NCBI RefSeq assembly: GCF_910592395.1
Contig: NC_088321.1
Coordinates: forward strand, 9,922,001-9,986,000
Origin: Lineus longissimus
Lineage: Eukaryota; Nemertea; Pilidiophora; Heteronemertea; Lineidae
Direction of reading: 5' to 3'
DNA length: 64,000 nucleotides
Shown here: piece by piece, positions 51,742 through 63,665 of the stretch
Layout of the letters: every line of letters begins with the position of its first letter
How positions within the stretch are numbered: the stretch's first letter is position 1
Program-made: the position numbers and the translations under genes
The notes under the pieces: generated by a model
The model's input: only the letters and a program-made list of their open reading frames with translations
The model's database searches: none
Told to the model about the DNA's origin: nothing

Positions 51742-52665
51742 ATGGCAGCGGCGTTGATCTGGTTAGATGTAGAAGCCAGACGGGCTTTACGAAGGCAGCG
51801 TGTGTTTAGAGACCGATTGCAGCCTTTTGACATCTATGATGACGTAGATTTGTATCAGCGCTACCGGATGACTAGACCAGTCCTTCTTGAAGTCATCGAC
51901 CTGTTGGAGGACGAAATTGTCCCGGACACCTTGCGCTCCCATGCCGTACCAGCATCTCTCCAAGTTTGCGTTGCGCTCCGATTTTTCGCTACCGGAAGTT
52001 TGCAGCTTGCCAATGGCGACATGGCAAGTGGCTTGAGTCAACCTACAATATCAAGGATTGTCACCAGAGTTGCAGCCGCTTTAGAACGCAAAGCACGGCA
52101 GTTTATAACATTTCCTCGAACGGCTGACGAGCAAGAACGTGAAAAGGAGGGGTTTTACACAGAACGGCACCGGATTCCAAATGTCATCGGCTGCATAGAT
52201 GGACCCCTTATTCCAGTAAAGTGCCCATCCGTGAACGAGGCATCATACGTGTGCAGGAAACAGTGCCATGCGATAAATGTGCAGGGTATTTGTTCTCATG
52301 ATATGAAATTCACAAATATCGTTGCCCGATGGCCAGGTGCCACACACGATGCGTTTATTTGGTCAAACTGCAACTTGAAAGTAAATATGGAACGTGGACT
52401 ACTTAATGATGAAGGATGCCTGCTAGGTGCCAGTGCCTATCCACTCAGACCCTGCCTCATGAAACCAGTATCCCGCCCGGCAGATGCAGCCGACAGACGA
52501 TACAACGTTCACCACAGGCGAGTTCGAAGTATCATTGAACGTACGTTTGGAAGATGGAAAAATCGATGGAGGCTCGGTTCATCACCGTTTTCCTTTTGGC
52601 AGCCTTCTGCTTTGCCTTCGACTTCAATCATCCCATTTGTGATGAACCGCTTTGGTAGTCCTTAG
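51742..52665 (+). pseudogene. HARBI1-like: Harbinger transposase, intronless, C-terminus frameshifted
   Basis: DDE_Tnp_4 family: Asp in VIGCIDGPLIPV, Asp in ARWPGATHDAFIW, Glu in RSIIERTFGRWKNRWR. The N-terminal helix-turn-helix region is SGLSQPTISRIVTRVAAA. All catalytic positions are present. The last 30 residues do not resemble the family end, which suggests a frameshift near 52570 or a truncated end. It is strongly diverged from the Harbinger at 4588-6444 and belongs to a different lineage. Upstream (51560-51740) lies a stretch of 'cgtaa' and 'gtaac' motifs typical of such termini. Confidence 0.8.
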
Positions 52666-52959
52666 GATTTTTCTTGTTATTTCTGTCCACGTGTCGGCCT
52701 TCCTCTTAAGCGTTACGACATCGGAAAATTTGTTGTTAATCACGGACCAATTCAATTCGACTAGATCAACTAACTTCATAATTCCGGCGATTCCCCTTTG
52801 CCTCCTCACCTTGCTGGCTAACGGTCTTGCTCCTCGATTTCTGACTCTCCATGTTAACCGTGTGACAAATATCTCCGAAAAGACGTTAGCTAGTCCAGCC
52901 ACTGTATAAATATTCGTTTTAGACAATGAGGTCGTGCGCAACGGAATTACATAACACAT
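52624..52959 (-). pseudogene. Harbinger accessory Myb/SANT-like protein fragment
   Basis: Convergent to the transposase. Reads LVDLVELNWSVINNKFSDVV then TLKRKADTWTEITRKI, the Myb/SANT-like domain of the second Harbinger protein, which assists DNA binding and nuclear import. N-terminal residues look out of frame, and the sequence overlaps the end of the transposase gene. Confidence 0.55.
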
Positions 52960-53756
52960 CCATGACTGTTATGAATATGGTCCCAGGTGTTCAAATTGTT
53001 TTCCATTTCGGGCCAGTATGCTGAAATAAAAAAGCTAACACGTTTAACATCTTAAGAAATATTGATTGGCGATGACCACAGGTATGAACGAAATGTTCGT
53101 CCTAGGAATAAAGGTCCCAGGAACAATAATACTGATATTGTTAAAGGCATGGTCAGGGTCAGTCGCTTTGATGTATCATGCGACTTATTCTTCCATCCAT
53201 GACACAGAAGCGGACTTATTCCAGTCGGAATAGGCCAACAAAGAAGGAAATTCATTTAGCGAGGAGTAGAATGCTTGAAGACACACTACCTTGTGCATCA
53301 GTGCCGTGTTGCCGTTGTCTCCTACCTAGGCCTACCCACAAAATCCATCGGATTGCGTGCATCTTACCAGAAGATGTGGTCAAAGAAAGATGGCTGACAA
53401 TAATTATGGCATTTGACACAAAAGTGCCCTTTATTGGATTTCGCCCACAAGAAAACGATTCCATAATCGATTAGATAAAATAAATTCATTTAAAATACTC
53501 TGGATTGGTCAACCATCTACATGGACTTGTAATAGACTTACGTAACTTCAATACTCATCACCCTGACTGCAGGGATTACAGGCCCTGGCCGCCACCAGGC
53601 GTTATTGAATTGACAACATTTACAAGGTTGTCTTCCTATAACCTTTGATCACTATAATTGGTTGTCATATTGCATGTTTGCAGCCCACGGGTAAAAAACT
53701 AAAGACTACCATATTTCTGGACTAAGTCATTTTCGAGCCATTTTCCTGGCACTCGG

Positions 53757-54330
53757 TTAAGTGGGAGAAGACAGTAATTGAATCTTTTCTGGTATCGCTT
53801 CTCTGAAAATCACTTTAAATATGTCTCTTATTTCTTCTCCTCTCTTACTCTTCACTGGTAGAGCCCAAGCGTAATGACTGAATAAATCTATTACTGTCAG
53901 TAGTATGTATCTATATCCGACTTCGCCGAACAGGACAAAGTCCTGAGAACAGAGCTCGAGCAAAGCTCTCATGACAAAGTCAGGCTCGAACAGAGAACAG
54001 AGCTCAAGCGAAGCTCTCATGACAAGGGGTGATATGAATAAAGACTAGCAAATGCTTTTACTTCAATTTTGTACAGAAAGGCCAAGTGTAAATGTACATG
54101 GAGTTTCAGATAAAAGCATTTACTACTCTTTATTCAGGTCAGGTTTATTTTTACTCTCAAACTTCTGCATGTCAACCAGGTCGGCTTGCCATTGTTGATC
54201 CATGTAAGATACCATTGTCTTTCTAAAGGTGAATTTCCTTATAGCTGATTTATGTAGTTGATAGGTTGGCAGTGTGTCTTCTTTGTACGAAACTTATTAA
54301 AGCATTAAAATATTGAGATCGTTTAGGAAT
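53757..54330 (-). pseudogene. Integrase fragments of the third element
   Basis: 54300-54110 reads LPTYQLHKSAIRKFTFRK, then MDQQWQADLVDMQKF, the region of the first catalytic Asp. 54020-53757 reads YRYILLTVIDLFSHYAWALP, the next core strands. A tandem insertion (gaacagagctcgagcaaagctctcatgac type, 53945-54025) separates them, and the second and third catalytic residues are missing. Confidence 0.8.
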
Positions 54331-54469
54331 TGTTACTGGGTTATCCTGGTTTAAGTGATTGTACAATGAAAGTGCAGCGTCAGCATTTCTAAAATCTACA
54401 TCAGCCTCCTTCTCTCTCTTGTTTTTTCTTTTCTTTTCTTTGTCTTTTCATTTCAGCTAAGGAACCATT

Positions 54470-54558
54470 CTTGTCTAATGAGTTAAAAAGGAAACTAGAT
54501 CCACTGAAGCAAGTGCATTGACCAAAGCACCACCAATCATCATACCAATACCTGCCAT
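54470..54558 (-). pseudogene. Start of the 131-aa-type gene
   Basis: AATTAAATG at its start, then MAGIGMMIGGALVNALAS, parallel to MAGMILTTIFGAVANA in the main element. It stops after about 27 codons. Confidence 0.65.
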
Positions 54559-55133
54559 TTAATTAGGTTGATTTCCCTTTATTAACAATTGATATCTTAC
54601 GTCAAAAACATCAAGGTCGATAATGTTATCGTTTGTATCAGTTAATCTGATCTCTATTTTATTGAATCTTGATTTACATGGTATTTGTATTGGTTTATCA
54701 AATGTGTATGTAATAGTATCTCCAGTATCAGCTTCCTTAATCGGTCTAATGGCTAGAACATCTGATGACTCACCATTACTAATTACTTTATTAGTGTTAA
54801 TTATGTCACAGTGAAAAACAAAATAGTGTATTGGTCTGAAATTCATTTGATAATCACATACGATCAAACCATCTTAAAAAATTAAAGCCATTCAGAACGT
54901 TTAAAACCATACAGTTCATTGCTTTTATCCATAAGCATAATTTGATATCGATTCTCATTTCTTCTTTTAGGTAAGTGTATGATAACCTTACCAATGGGTT
55001 ATTCTAAATCAAATCTAACAGCATTTCTACTTAAGAAGTTTTTTTTCAGTTGATATGAAAATGCTTTTGAAAAGCTTTCTAGGTCATAAAAACCATCAGG
55101 TATCGTAATAAGTGTCATGTTTTTATCCCTTAA
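54559..55133 (-). pseudogene. 229-aa-type structural gene, broken
   Basis: The N-terminal part reads TLITIPDGFYDLESFSKAF (compare LITIPNGFYTPVTYNKAV) and then a stop. The C-terminal part (54867-54559) reads VFHCDIINTNKVISNGESSD, followed by KIEIRLTDTNDNIIDL. An in-frame TAA and a frameshift separate them. Confidence 0.8.
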
Positions 55134-55359
55134 CTAGAATTTGTTATTCTTTCTAGCTTCACTTATGTTGCGAAACGAGCAATGTATTCCTGCATAAATT
55201 GAACGAATACTAGATGCATTCTGAATTTCTTTGTTCGGACTGATAACTAAATCACTTGAACTATGTTCTGGTTAGTCTCTAGAATCAACGTTCAACACAG
55301 TTTTCATTTCATTTAACTTAAGGTAAAGTTAAGGTAAAAGTTACCTTAAGTCCAACATT

Positions 55360-55400
55360 GTTGTCAAGAGCACAGCTCGAGTCGAGCTGTGCTCTCTTGA
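55360..55400. repeat. 13-bp perfect inverted repeat
   Basis: gagcacagctcga and its complement tcgagctgtgctc, separated by one base, flanked by 'caaga'/'tcttg' that extend the pairing. A related gctcgag motif occurs near 53950. Confidence 0.8.
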
Positions 55401-55704
55401 CTAACTCAAGCGTAACTTAAGCTAAAAGTTAAGCTACTCTACTTCATTATGTTTCTTGGTAAGATACCTTGATCGTAAAGATACTCTAATGTACTCTAAT
55501 GTTCCATTGCAAACAGCTACAGTTCCACCTAGTTTAAGAACCTCTTCTAAGTTTGCCTGACTTGATGAACCAATATTAATTCTTAAAAACCTTCTTAGTA
55601 AGTTAGAGTAACCAATAGTTGTGGTTGCTAATAGTACACTTTGGTACAGCTTTGAAAACTATAGCTACATTACAGCATGTTCTGCATTAACATTGTAACT
55701 TCAG

Positions 55705-57099
55705 ATTGCTTTGAAGATTTCCGCGGCGTTTGCGTTAAGCAGTCTGTTGGTCGCTGTCCATTCAGACAGGGGGGTTACTCGTGGTTAGGATGTGCCAAGG
55801 ATAGTATATGCTGCTTCCCCAGCAAGACTACCACCACCAAGCCCACGATCACCACGACCACACCAGACCCCGGTCAAGGCGCTTGCGGACATTCCTTTGT
55901 GAACGGGGCGGGGAGTTACCGAATTGTTGGCGGATGGGCTGCACAGAAGGGCGAGTGGCCCTGGGTGGTAAGACTTCTTTGCCTGATACCTCCTCTTCTT
56001 TACCCTCCGATCGACGACCACCAATTCTGAAATTTCCATGTCCTTGCCCCTCCCCCAAGCATATGCGGACAAGTTGACCTTCGTAGTACCAGATGAAATT
56101 AAATGTATTAGCCAAACACATATTTGTGTACAGTTGAAATCCCTTATGAAAAGAGTGGCGCAAAGAATTGAAAAAATATTATCTTAAAGATCATATTCAG
56201 CCTGAGAACATCAATCACCATTCTTGAGTATTTAGCTAAAACCTAGTACAGTGGTCCCGCGCATACCTCGCAAGTCCAACGAATTTGTCAATTTTTACCC
56301 TAACAATAGCGATGGTGACCAAAAATAGACATTGATGACCAGGGATGCTCCGTTACTCTGCGTTTGCGAACAATGTTGCAACACGTTACATGTGTAGTCA
56401 AAGCTTCAGAACATTGGGCTGTTCAGCCAAAACCAAGTACATGAACATGCATGTCCAAATTTTAGAGAAACTTGTCTAATGCATTAGGTGGGGTTGCTAC
56501 ATTATACTACAGCCTATAATGCGTATCGATTATTTTATCTATCTACAGAGATAATGTTGAAGTAATACCTAGTAACTCCATTGATTTTCGGTACTTTTAA
56601 AGGCTATTGAAAAAAAGCCTGGTAAGTCTGGGGAAAAAATCTGCTTTGAAAAGAAAAATCATCTCATTTTTCTCTTTTTTTAAAAGAAAAAATTATGTCA
56701 AGAAGACATGCAATGTGTACATAGAAACTTCATACAAAACAAATTTGGTTCTGAAGTGTAATTTGAGATGATTTAAATTTAAACCTTTTCTCAAAACATG
56801 AAAAAAACTGACTCACTCAGTTTGATCTAATACTCAATCATTGCTAACCATCATTGTCAAGTGAAGTCTAACTTGGTGTATTAGGAGAATGTACTGGTTG
56901 TGTCTAAAAAGTGACGAGAGATAGAGAAAGATGCAAGGAGATTAGACACATGCGCATTCGTCAATCGGTATAATTCATTATTTTCCTACTAGGTGTCTAT
57001 TCAAATCCATCAGGAGGGATGGGACGACTTCATGCACTGGTGCGGCGGAGCAATACTTGACGACAAACATATTATTACTGCTGCTCATTGCTTTATGAG
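55705..57099 (+). CDS. Trypsin-like serine protease, two exons, partial
   Basis: Exon 55705-55967 follows acceptor gtaacttcag. It encodes a Cys-rich N-terminal unit (CFEDF...CPFRQGGYSWLGCAKDSICCF, six Cys), a Thr/Pro-rich linker (TTTTKPTITTTT) and the activation site RIVGGWAAQKGEWPWV, ending at donor gtaag. Exon 56993-57099 (after cctactag) continues VSIQIHQEGWDDFMHWCGG and ends HIITAAHCF with the catalytic His, donor gtaagt. Phases match. Expected: a secreted S1 protease activated by cleavage before Ile-Val-Gly-Gly. The signal peptide exon and the Asp/Ser exons were not found in the window; downstream sequence is transposons. Confidence 0.85.
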
Positions 57100-57109
57100 G
57101 TAAGTTGGG

Positions 57110-57700
57110 GTTTTTTTGTGGAGAGGTAATGTCGAGGATGGGAAAAAAACAGTCTTGCTACTTTTAAAGCAAAACTGGCAATTTTGTCTAATACTGTTTC
57201 TTGCTAATAAATAACTTCTGAACCACTACCATAAAGGAATAAATATAACGGTTGCACTCAGAATTACGTAATTGGGGCATTTTCTACAGATAATTGTGTA
57301 GCAATCAGTCATATCTGCCCAAATTAAAGATATCAATCTCTTCTAACGAGAAGTATTAGTTTCGATTTAATCTGTCAAGTACTTTTCGAGAAATTCGCCT
57401 TAAAGAGACGGGGTCGGGCCAAAATTCATATACAGTAAAAATCACTTGTTATTGGTGGTGGTCAGAAATGTTGTAGGCCCTGGTTTTGAAGATATTGGAG
57501 GCTTGGAATAGGGGTATTATGTGGTAATGTTTGATGGCATTGTGTGATCAGTGAAGCAGACACAAAAAAGCTATGACTGGCGTTGATTTCATGATGGACA
57601 TTTTTTCTTTGGTGTCCTTATTAGGCCCATTGCGCTTACACCACTGAAAAGAGTGGAAATATCAATGTCTGTCTAATTTGTCGATTATCAAAAAATTTCC
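57110..57700. other. Intron-like, no gene recognised
   Basis: AT-rich, non-repetitive to the eye; nothing supported before the pogo fragment that begins about 57750. Confidence 0.5.
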
Positions 57701-57749
57701 GTGGTCAACTACCAGTTTATTTTTCACCATTTACTTGCCCGACTGTCCG

Positions 57750-58560
57750 GAATATCATAACAAAATTTCAGATTCACAACCGCACGCAGTATTTGATGCG
57801 TCGCGGTCAAACATTGACAATTTAACTGCTAAAAGGCTTAAAAAATCAATTGTGGTTTTGTCTCGGAATGAGCCACAGGGACCAAGACGGCATGACAGCT
57901 ACTCTGTTGCAGCCGGTCTTAGGCATGTCCTAGTATGTGAAACCGCTATCGAATATGGTCATGTACGTGATGTTGCCGAGTATGCCAGGCGTTATCGCCT
58001 TGCGGAGACAAGTCTTAGACGATGGATTAAGCGGAACAAGCGGACACTAATGCTGAATCAAGGCGGATTAGTGATGGGGGTCAGGGTTTGTGGTCTGAAG
58101 CTGAACAACGAGTTCATGAGGATTTCCTGGATAACCGCCGTCTCACTCTTCCTGTGTCTTGTGCAGATTTACTGCAGAATGCTGAACAGCAATTACAACG
58201 TTGGTGGAATAAGCTTGACACGCAGCAGCGTGATAAACTTAGCTTTAAAAGGCCTGAGGTATCTCACTTCAGAGCATCTGTAGGTTGGGTGCACAAGTTT
58301 ATGCAAAGAAAGCATATTTCAATCCACAGAAAGACGAATGACACTGATTCGCTACCAGCCATTGCAACTGAGCGTGTGCGTTTGTTAGAGCAAAATGTGA
58401 GGGACACTGTAGCTCAAAACCAAGTTAATTCTTTGTAAAACCTGAACGAAACGTTCATGCAATTGGACTTATACATTACACACTGCACATACGGCACTGA
58501 ATCATTGTGTCGTGGTTGGAAAGTGACATTCATTTCATGCGCAAACTGTCTTGAAAAGTA
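57750..58560 (+). pseudogene. pogo-type transposase fragment
   Basis: 57800-58090 reads an N-terminal HTH (HVRDVAEYARRYRLAETSLR, then RWIKRNKR). 58088-58438 reads the CENP-B-type DNA-binding domain (FRASVGWVHKFMQRKHISIH). The next frame starts the catalytic domain (NLNETFMQLDLYITH, with a stop before it). Frames change at least twice; no complete DDE triad. Confidence 0.75.
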
Positions 58561-59500
58561 TTGGAGGGAAAAATGCCATTGTCGGGTCAAAGCAGGCCAT
58601 GTCTCTTTGCAATCACTCCGGTGACGATAAGTGAACCCAATATCATATACGCGAAGTATATTTGGAAAAAGGTCCCTTTAATCATTTGCGAATAGAGATC
58701 GCCACCTTTGGTCTACATGTAATAACCATAGTGTTCTGTTAGTTTTTTTTTCAGAAGAGCCAAACCCAAAGGAGAAAACTAATTGACTTGGCCATTGATA
58801 GAATGGACTGGTGCAGTATTCAACAAAAGCTAGTTCATATGCCAGAAACTCGAATTATGGCCGTTATATAATTGGGGTCTTCATGTTGGCTATTTCGCCC
58901 TGTACATACCAGACCTTATTAAATGTAAAAGCCAGTATAGTATGATAAACGTAAAATAGAAGGTGTATTATGGCGGCTTAGATACAGTAGACTCGCGTAC
59001 ACCCCACCGTCAAAGCCAAGGCGCTTCCGAAATTTTCTGAGTCCAGCGAAGTTGTCAATTTTTACTCCAACAATAGCGGGTTCGAGACGGCGCATCAAGC
59101 ACCTTTTGCCTGGGATTATAGACGTAATTTGATCATAATTGGTCTGACTATTCCCGCACAAAAGTAGCAGGATAATAGTACCGATAATTGACTGAGACTT
59201 GTGTGAAGCATTTGCCCGATCAGAATTGTATTACTTGTTTCAAGTAAAGTATTGGTGAATATATATTGATGTTCCTGAGCCGTTGTACATGTATGGCCAT
59301 GATGACAGATGATGAAGATGGTGAAGGCGGTAATGCTGACATCGATTTGCATCCCGAGCCCAAGGCGACAAATCCATGCCTATTCATCAGCTAAAAAGAT
59401 TCGATATTTAGATGAAAGTCTGCATCCAGGCCCACCTATTAGGCAATGCGTATGCGAGGACACCGTCGCAAAACACGTGCCGATATCGAGTCCATCCATG
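58561..59500. other. No recognised gene
   Basis: Unique-looking sequence. A stretch at 59040-59075 (aattttgtcaatttttac...aacaatagcg style) resembles 56280-56310, a possible dispersed repeat. Nothing coding was supported. Confidence 0.4.
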
Positions 59501-59529
59501 GACATTTTGCGATTGGTTAGCAAATGAAG

Positions 59530-59915
59530 ATGACCTCAGAAATTCGTATGAGGTGGTCTCAACTGCAGCGACGATTCTGGCACGTAGGTCATTAATATCT
59601 TGTGGAGGTGACTTGTAATCTAGGTTCTTAAGATCCGAGCCAAAAAAATCACAAGGGGTGAGGTCAAGGGCTTTGATGGCCACTCGATCTCATGTTTGAT
59701 CGCAATTATTCTCGTGTTGAACAGCTGTCGCTGCCGTTCCCTCACGATGAGGTGGAACTCCATCCTGGGCCCACCATAAGCGACGAAACATTCCACCGTG
59801 ATGTTCAAAGTGTTGCTGCAACTGCGGTACAATTTCGTTGACTTGGCGGGAAAACGCTGACCAAATGCATCTGCTACTTGCTGGAGGCTTCTAGTCCTCA
59901 ATCACACTGCTACCA
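59530..59915 (-). pseudogene. mariner/IS630-like transposase C-terminal fragment
   Basis: Reads LDLTPCDFFGSDLKNLDYKS and then PPQDINDLRARIVAAVE, the classic end of a DDE/D transposase (Asp in SPDLTPCDFF-type motif). Upstream in shifted frames it reads AFGQRFPAKSTKLY and GGPRMEFHLIVRERQRQ. Decayed by frameshifts. Confidence 0.8.
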
Positions 59916-60929
59916 CGAACAAACGCTGCTCAGTTGTAAGCTGCATTTTGCTGCTCTGAGAAAATTAACAACCTTTCCAACTTTTTAGGAGTGTGCAATG
60001 AAAAAACAATCAAAGGATTGCATAATTTGGAGCCCCAACAAAAGCCCTCCACTGGGCAGACAAGGTTCATTACCAAAACATCTGGCGCAAGACCAGTTCT
60101 GACATGGTTGATTGAACGCAGTCATGCTCAGTCATCTGTGACGGTAAATTGGATTTCCTGGTGTCATAAGAAAGAGGACATCATTAGGTAATCAATGGTG
60201 GTTGCTAATTCCAAAAATATTTAGCCATGTCCAAGAAATTAACAAATTAATATCGGTTTCCTTTTTTAAAACACTGTATAATCCTTGTGAAGATACAAGT
60301 GACCTTAGCAATATAGGGGAAAACATTCTGATGAAGACCTGTGATGATAAATCGAATCAATAATACATGTAATAGTCAATGGATAAATATATGTTCAGGC
60401 TTACTTTCTTGCCTAACCAATTTCAACATAATTACTGACTACATGACCAATAACTTGATTACATGACCAATAACAAGAATTACAACGCTTCGTTTTCGGG
60501 CTGCTTTGCAATATCTTATTGCTTTAGCAAAAACCACAAAGCATATCCCAAATTAGGTAAGGGCGGTTTGTGGAGCTGTAACTTTTACTTTCATCAGTCT
60601 GCTTTCAAGTAACTTAGACCTGAACTCATTGGGATAATTTCGCCGAATGGAAGGCTGCGTAAAGTGGCCGTAACAATGTATTCGTATTCATTAGCGAACT
60701 GTAGCGCCAATCTGCGCCCTATCTCGCCTTCAACGATGTAGAGATCCTTTGTTGGCAAATGAATTTTAAGCTTTATCTCTGAATTTTCCTTCACCTTAAA
60801 AGCTGAAACTAGAGAACAATCCCAGTCGCATTAACAATGTGGATGAAAGTGGAATGCCATTGGATCCATCTAAGATAAAGGTGCTCTGTGATTTATTCCG
60901 AATGGTTGGGGATCTGCATCTGTTCAAGG

Positions 60930-61490
60930 CTGTACGTCAGGTTCGGTACAGATCATACCACCATATGTAGTGTATCCGGGGAAAACTTGTTTTCACGTTG
61001 GACGTCTGGTGGTCCTGCTTGTGCCCGCAACAACAACTCGAGCAATAGATGGATGGATACTAAAGTGTTTTATGATTGGTTGAGAAAATGTTCATACCAA
61101 ATTTCACTCCCGCAAGGCATGTATTGCTGATGTTCAATAATGGACATAGTTCACATATTACGCATTGTCTGTGTGCGGGCCAATGAAGCGCGCATGGCAA
61201 AAGGACTTGGTCAAAATCACGCGGCAGAGTATTGGAAAAGCAGTGACAAAGGTCGAATTTACAAGTTACAAGTTGCTCCCACTACGTCCGCTGCCAGCAG
61301 CAAAGTCCAACGAGTGAAATATTGCGCGGACTACGTTTCGGGGAAAGCCTTACAGAACAAGAATCTCTGGACCGACTGGAAAAGCAGGGAGCGGAGAAGA
61401 GGATATGGAAGAAGGAACATAAAGAGGAAGGAAGAACGAGAGAAGAAGAAACGCGAACGAATTGAAGCGTAATAGAAACGTGAAAACGGA
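60930..61490 (+). pseudogene. DDE_1 (jerky/Tigger-like) transposase fragment
   Basis: Reads VSGENLFSRWTSGGPACARN and NSSNRWMDTKVFYDWLRK (60965-61090), then a stop, and a linking frame downstream (61140 onward) with VRANEARMAKGLGQNHAAEY, SKVQRVKYCADYVSGKAL and a Lys/Arg-rich end. This is the middle and C-terminal part of a pogo-related transposase with frameshift and stop. Confidence 0.65.
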
Positions 61491-61499
61491 GGGAAAAGG

Positions 61500-61930
61500 T
61501 TGCAGAGATCTTGTAAGGCTAAAAAGCCTTGTACAAACTGAAATCGATGTATGTGCGTTATATTCATGAACAAAATGTTTTGATGGCTTCAATTTTTGGT
61601 ATCCAGAAGATATTGGACAAACATACTCAACGCTTTTCCAGGAGTTTTGGACAGTCTATTTGTAAATTGTTTTGTTGCCGTAAAATGATTTCTAATTCAG
61701 GCATTTGTCATTTATAAACTTAACAAGATTTATTTGCTGGGAATTGATAGATTGGAAAATATCTTCCTTAAAGGTCACCTGCAGCACTTTTAACTTTGGG
61801 AATAAATTATACGGCATGTAGAGTAAAGATAACAAACACAGCGGGGAAAAATGCAAATATCGAACTATCCATCCTCAAGTTATGGTAGGTAGAAAATTCA
61901 AACATTCCAGGTGGTGCAGGAAGAACAAAC
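61500..61930. other. No recognised gene
   Basis: AT-rich, no repeats or coding motifs supported. Confidence 0.4.
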
Positions 61931-61937
61931 AGATGAT

Positions 61938-63425
61938 GTACAGTCCCTCCAGAAAGTAAATGTCCATAGGTTTTTAAAAATATCACAGAGATAGAATTAG
62001 ACAAGCCTGGTGGCGACTGGGACATGTAGGGTGTGGCTTTGGTCTTCGGTGTGGAAGGAGGGGTCTGTAGGCATGTTTACGCAAGTTGTAACACTACGCA
62101 CTCATCGCATTTGTAGTCGAAACGGTCAGCGCCGTGTAGCGGAAAAGACGGGAACCAGTTTAATCACATGCCTGGGGAAACCGATAAAGGCTAAAGGATA
62201 AAGGCTAATTAGGCGAATGGGTCAGAAATGACTGATTTCCCCCTTAAAATGGCCTTGGCATTCTTCAAAAACAGCCAAGTAACTATACAATCATTCGTTA
62301 CAATTATTTAGTTGAATTCGTTACCAAAAAATACATATACATGTAATTCGCATATAATTCTATCTGACACGCATTTTTGTTCATCATACCGTCCTGGAAT
62401 TTTAGGGATTCCCCGACAAGCCAAAAATATATTTGCTAGAAGAACAACGGATTTCCCCTCTTAAAACCACATTTACATTCATCAGATACACCCCACAAAC
62501 TATACAGTAACGCATAAACATAAGATATAACCATTCATCAATTAAAGCAATTATGTGATTCTATTCAAGACAACTTATCGTTGACGAAAGGAGTTATGTC
62601 ACAGATGTTCTGACCGATTATAATGGACACTTACGTGATCCAATAATTGAATGCGGTTTTCAGCAGAGAATGGTATATTTAGTTGGTAATGTATCTGTTT
62701 TATTTGGGCCTAGCTAATCCTGTCTCTTCATTATGTAACAGGCAATTTTTAAAATGTCCAAAAACAAACTTTTTTATTCTATTTTATTTTCGTTCTTTTT
62801 CATAATGTATGGGTGAACTATGCTGCAACAAAGTTTTTTTTGCTTTAATTAGAAAATACCTGCTAAATTCTTCATTTTGAAGACTAGTTTTAGCTCGCTG
62901 TAGGTGACCGTTTTTTAAAGACAACTAGTGACCTTTGAGAACTCCCCTCATGGTAAGCAATGCAGTCAGTCAGGGACTTTTTATGAATGGGGCCATATGA
63001 GTTGATTTATTGTAATTGCATGGCCCTTGGCTCACACATGAAGGATTGGGGGTCTTTATCAAAGGTAATGGTTGAGATTAAAATCATAACATAAAAATCC
63101 GAAGCAAAAAGGTGCATTTGTCACTATTGAACACATTCTTTGGGCTTGCAAGTGCCACAAAATGATGGTCATAAAGCACAGCTCATGGGCTTGTGTGAAT
63201 TTTTGAAAAAGCACATGAAATAAAAAAAGTAATTTTACGACCTTTTTTGAAATGTTTGTTACATAATGATGGGGTGGAATAGGTGCATCCAAATACAACA
63301 GATATATGACCAACTTAAATACCATCCTCTGCTGAAAACCGCATTCAAATATCTTATTTTATCTCTGTGATATTTTCAAAAAACGTTGGACATTTACTTT
63401 CTGGAAGGACTGTACATTGGGCTGT
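61938..63425. mobile_element. Inverted-repeat element, non-autonomous candidate
   Basis: 61938-61994 (acagtccctccagaaagtaaatg...tatcacagaga) has an inverted partner at 63362-63420. A second nested pair is gaatgcggttttcagcagag (62648-62667) and its complement near 63333-63354. The interior has no transposase. The two nested pairs could be one element with an internal deletion. Confidence 0.6.
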
Positions 63426-63524
63426 ACTGAACTAATTTTCTTATACTTTCATGCCTATATTTCAAAATTGTACATTAACATGTTCACTTAAAGCTCATAC
63501 CGGTCACAATGGGTGAGTTTAAAG

Positions 63525-63665
63525 TAGGTGTTGGTGTTAGTGTTGGAGATTAGTGTTAGTGTTAGTGCTAATTTCAACCCCCAAAGACTTGGTGTCGTGT
63601 CAACACCGGTGTTAGTGTTAATGTTAATACTGGTGTTAGTGTCAATTCCAGTGTTAGTGTCAAGA
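63525..63665. repeat. GTTAGT-type hexamer microsatellite
   Basis: Repeats of gttagt, gttggt and gttaat run from about 63528 to 63662 with an interruption (caaccccc...) at 63575-63605. Open frames across it are artefacts. Confidence 0.9.

Larger units (their letters stand above)
53757..55310 (-). mobile_element. Third, decayed Polinton relative
   Basis: On the minus strand, order 55133 to 53757: 229-aa-type structural gene, 131-aa-type gene start, then integrase fragments. Hairpins (gagcacagctcga at 55371-55383 with its complement, ttaaggtaa nearby) lie upstream. It is diverged from both other elements. Confidence 0.8.
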
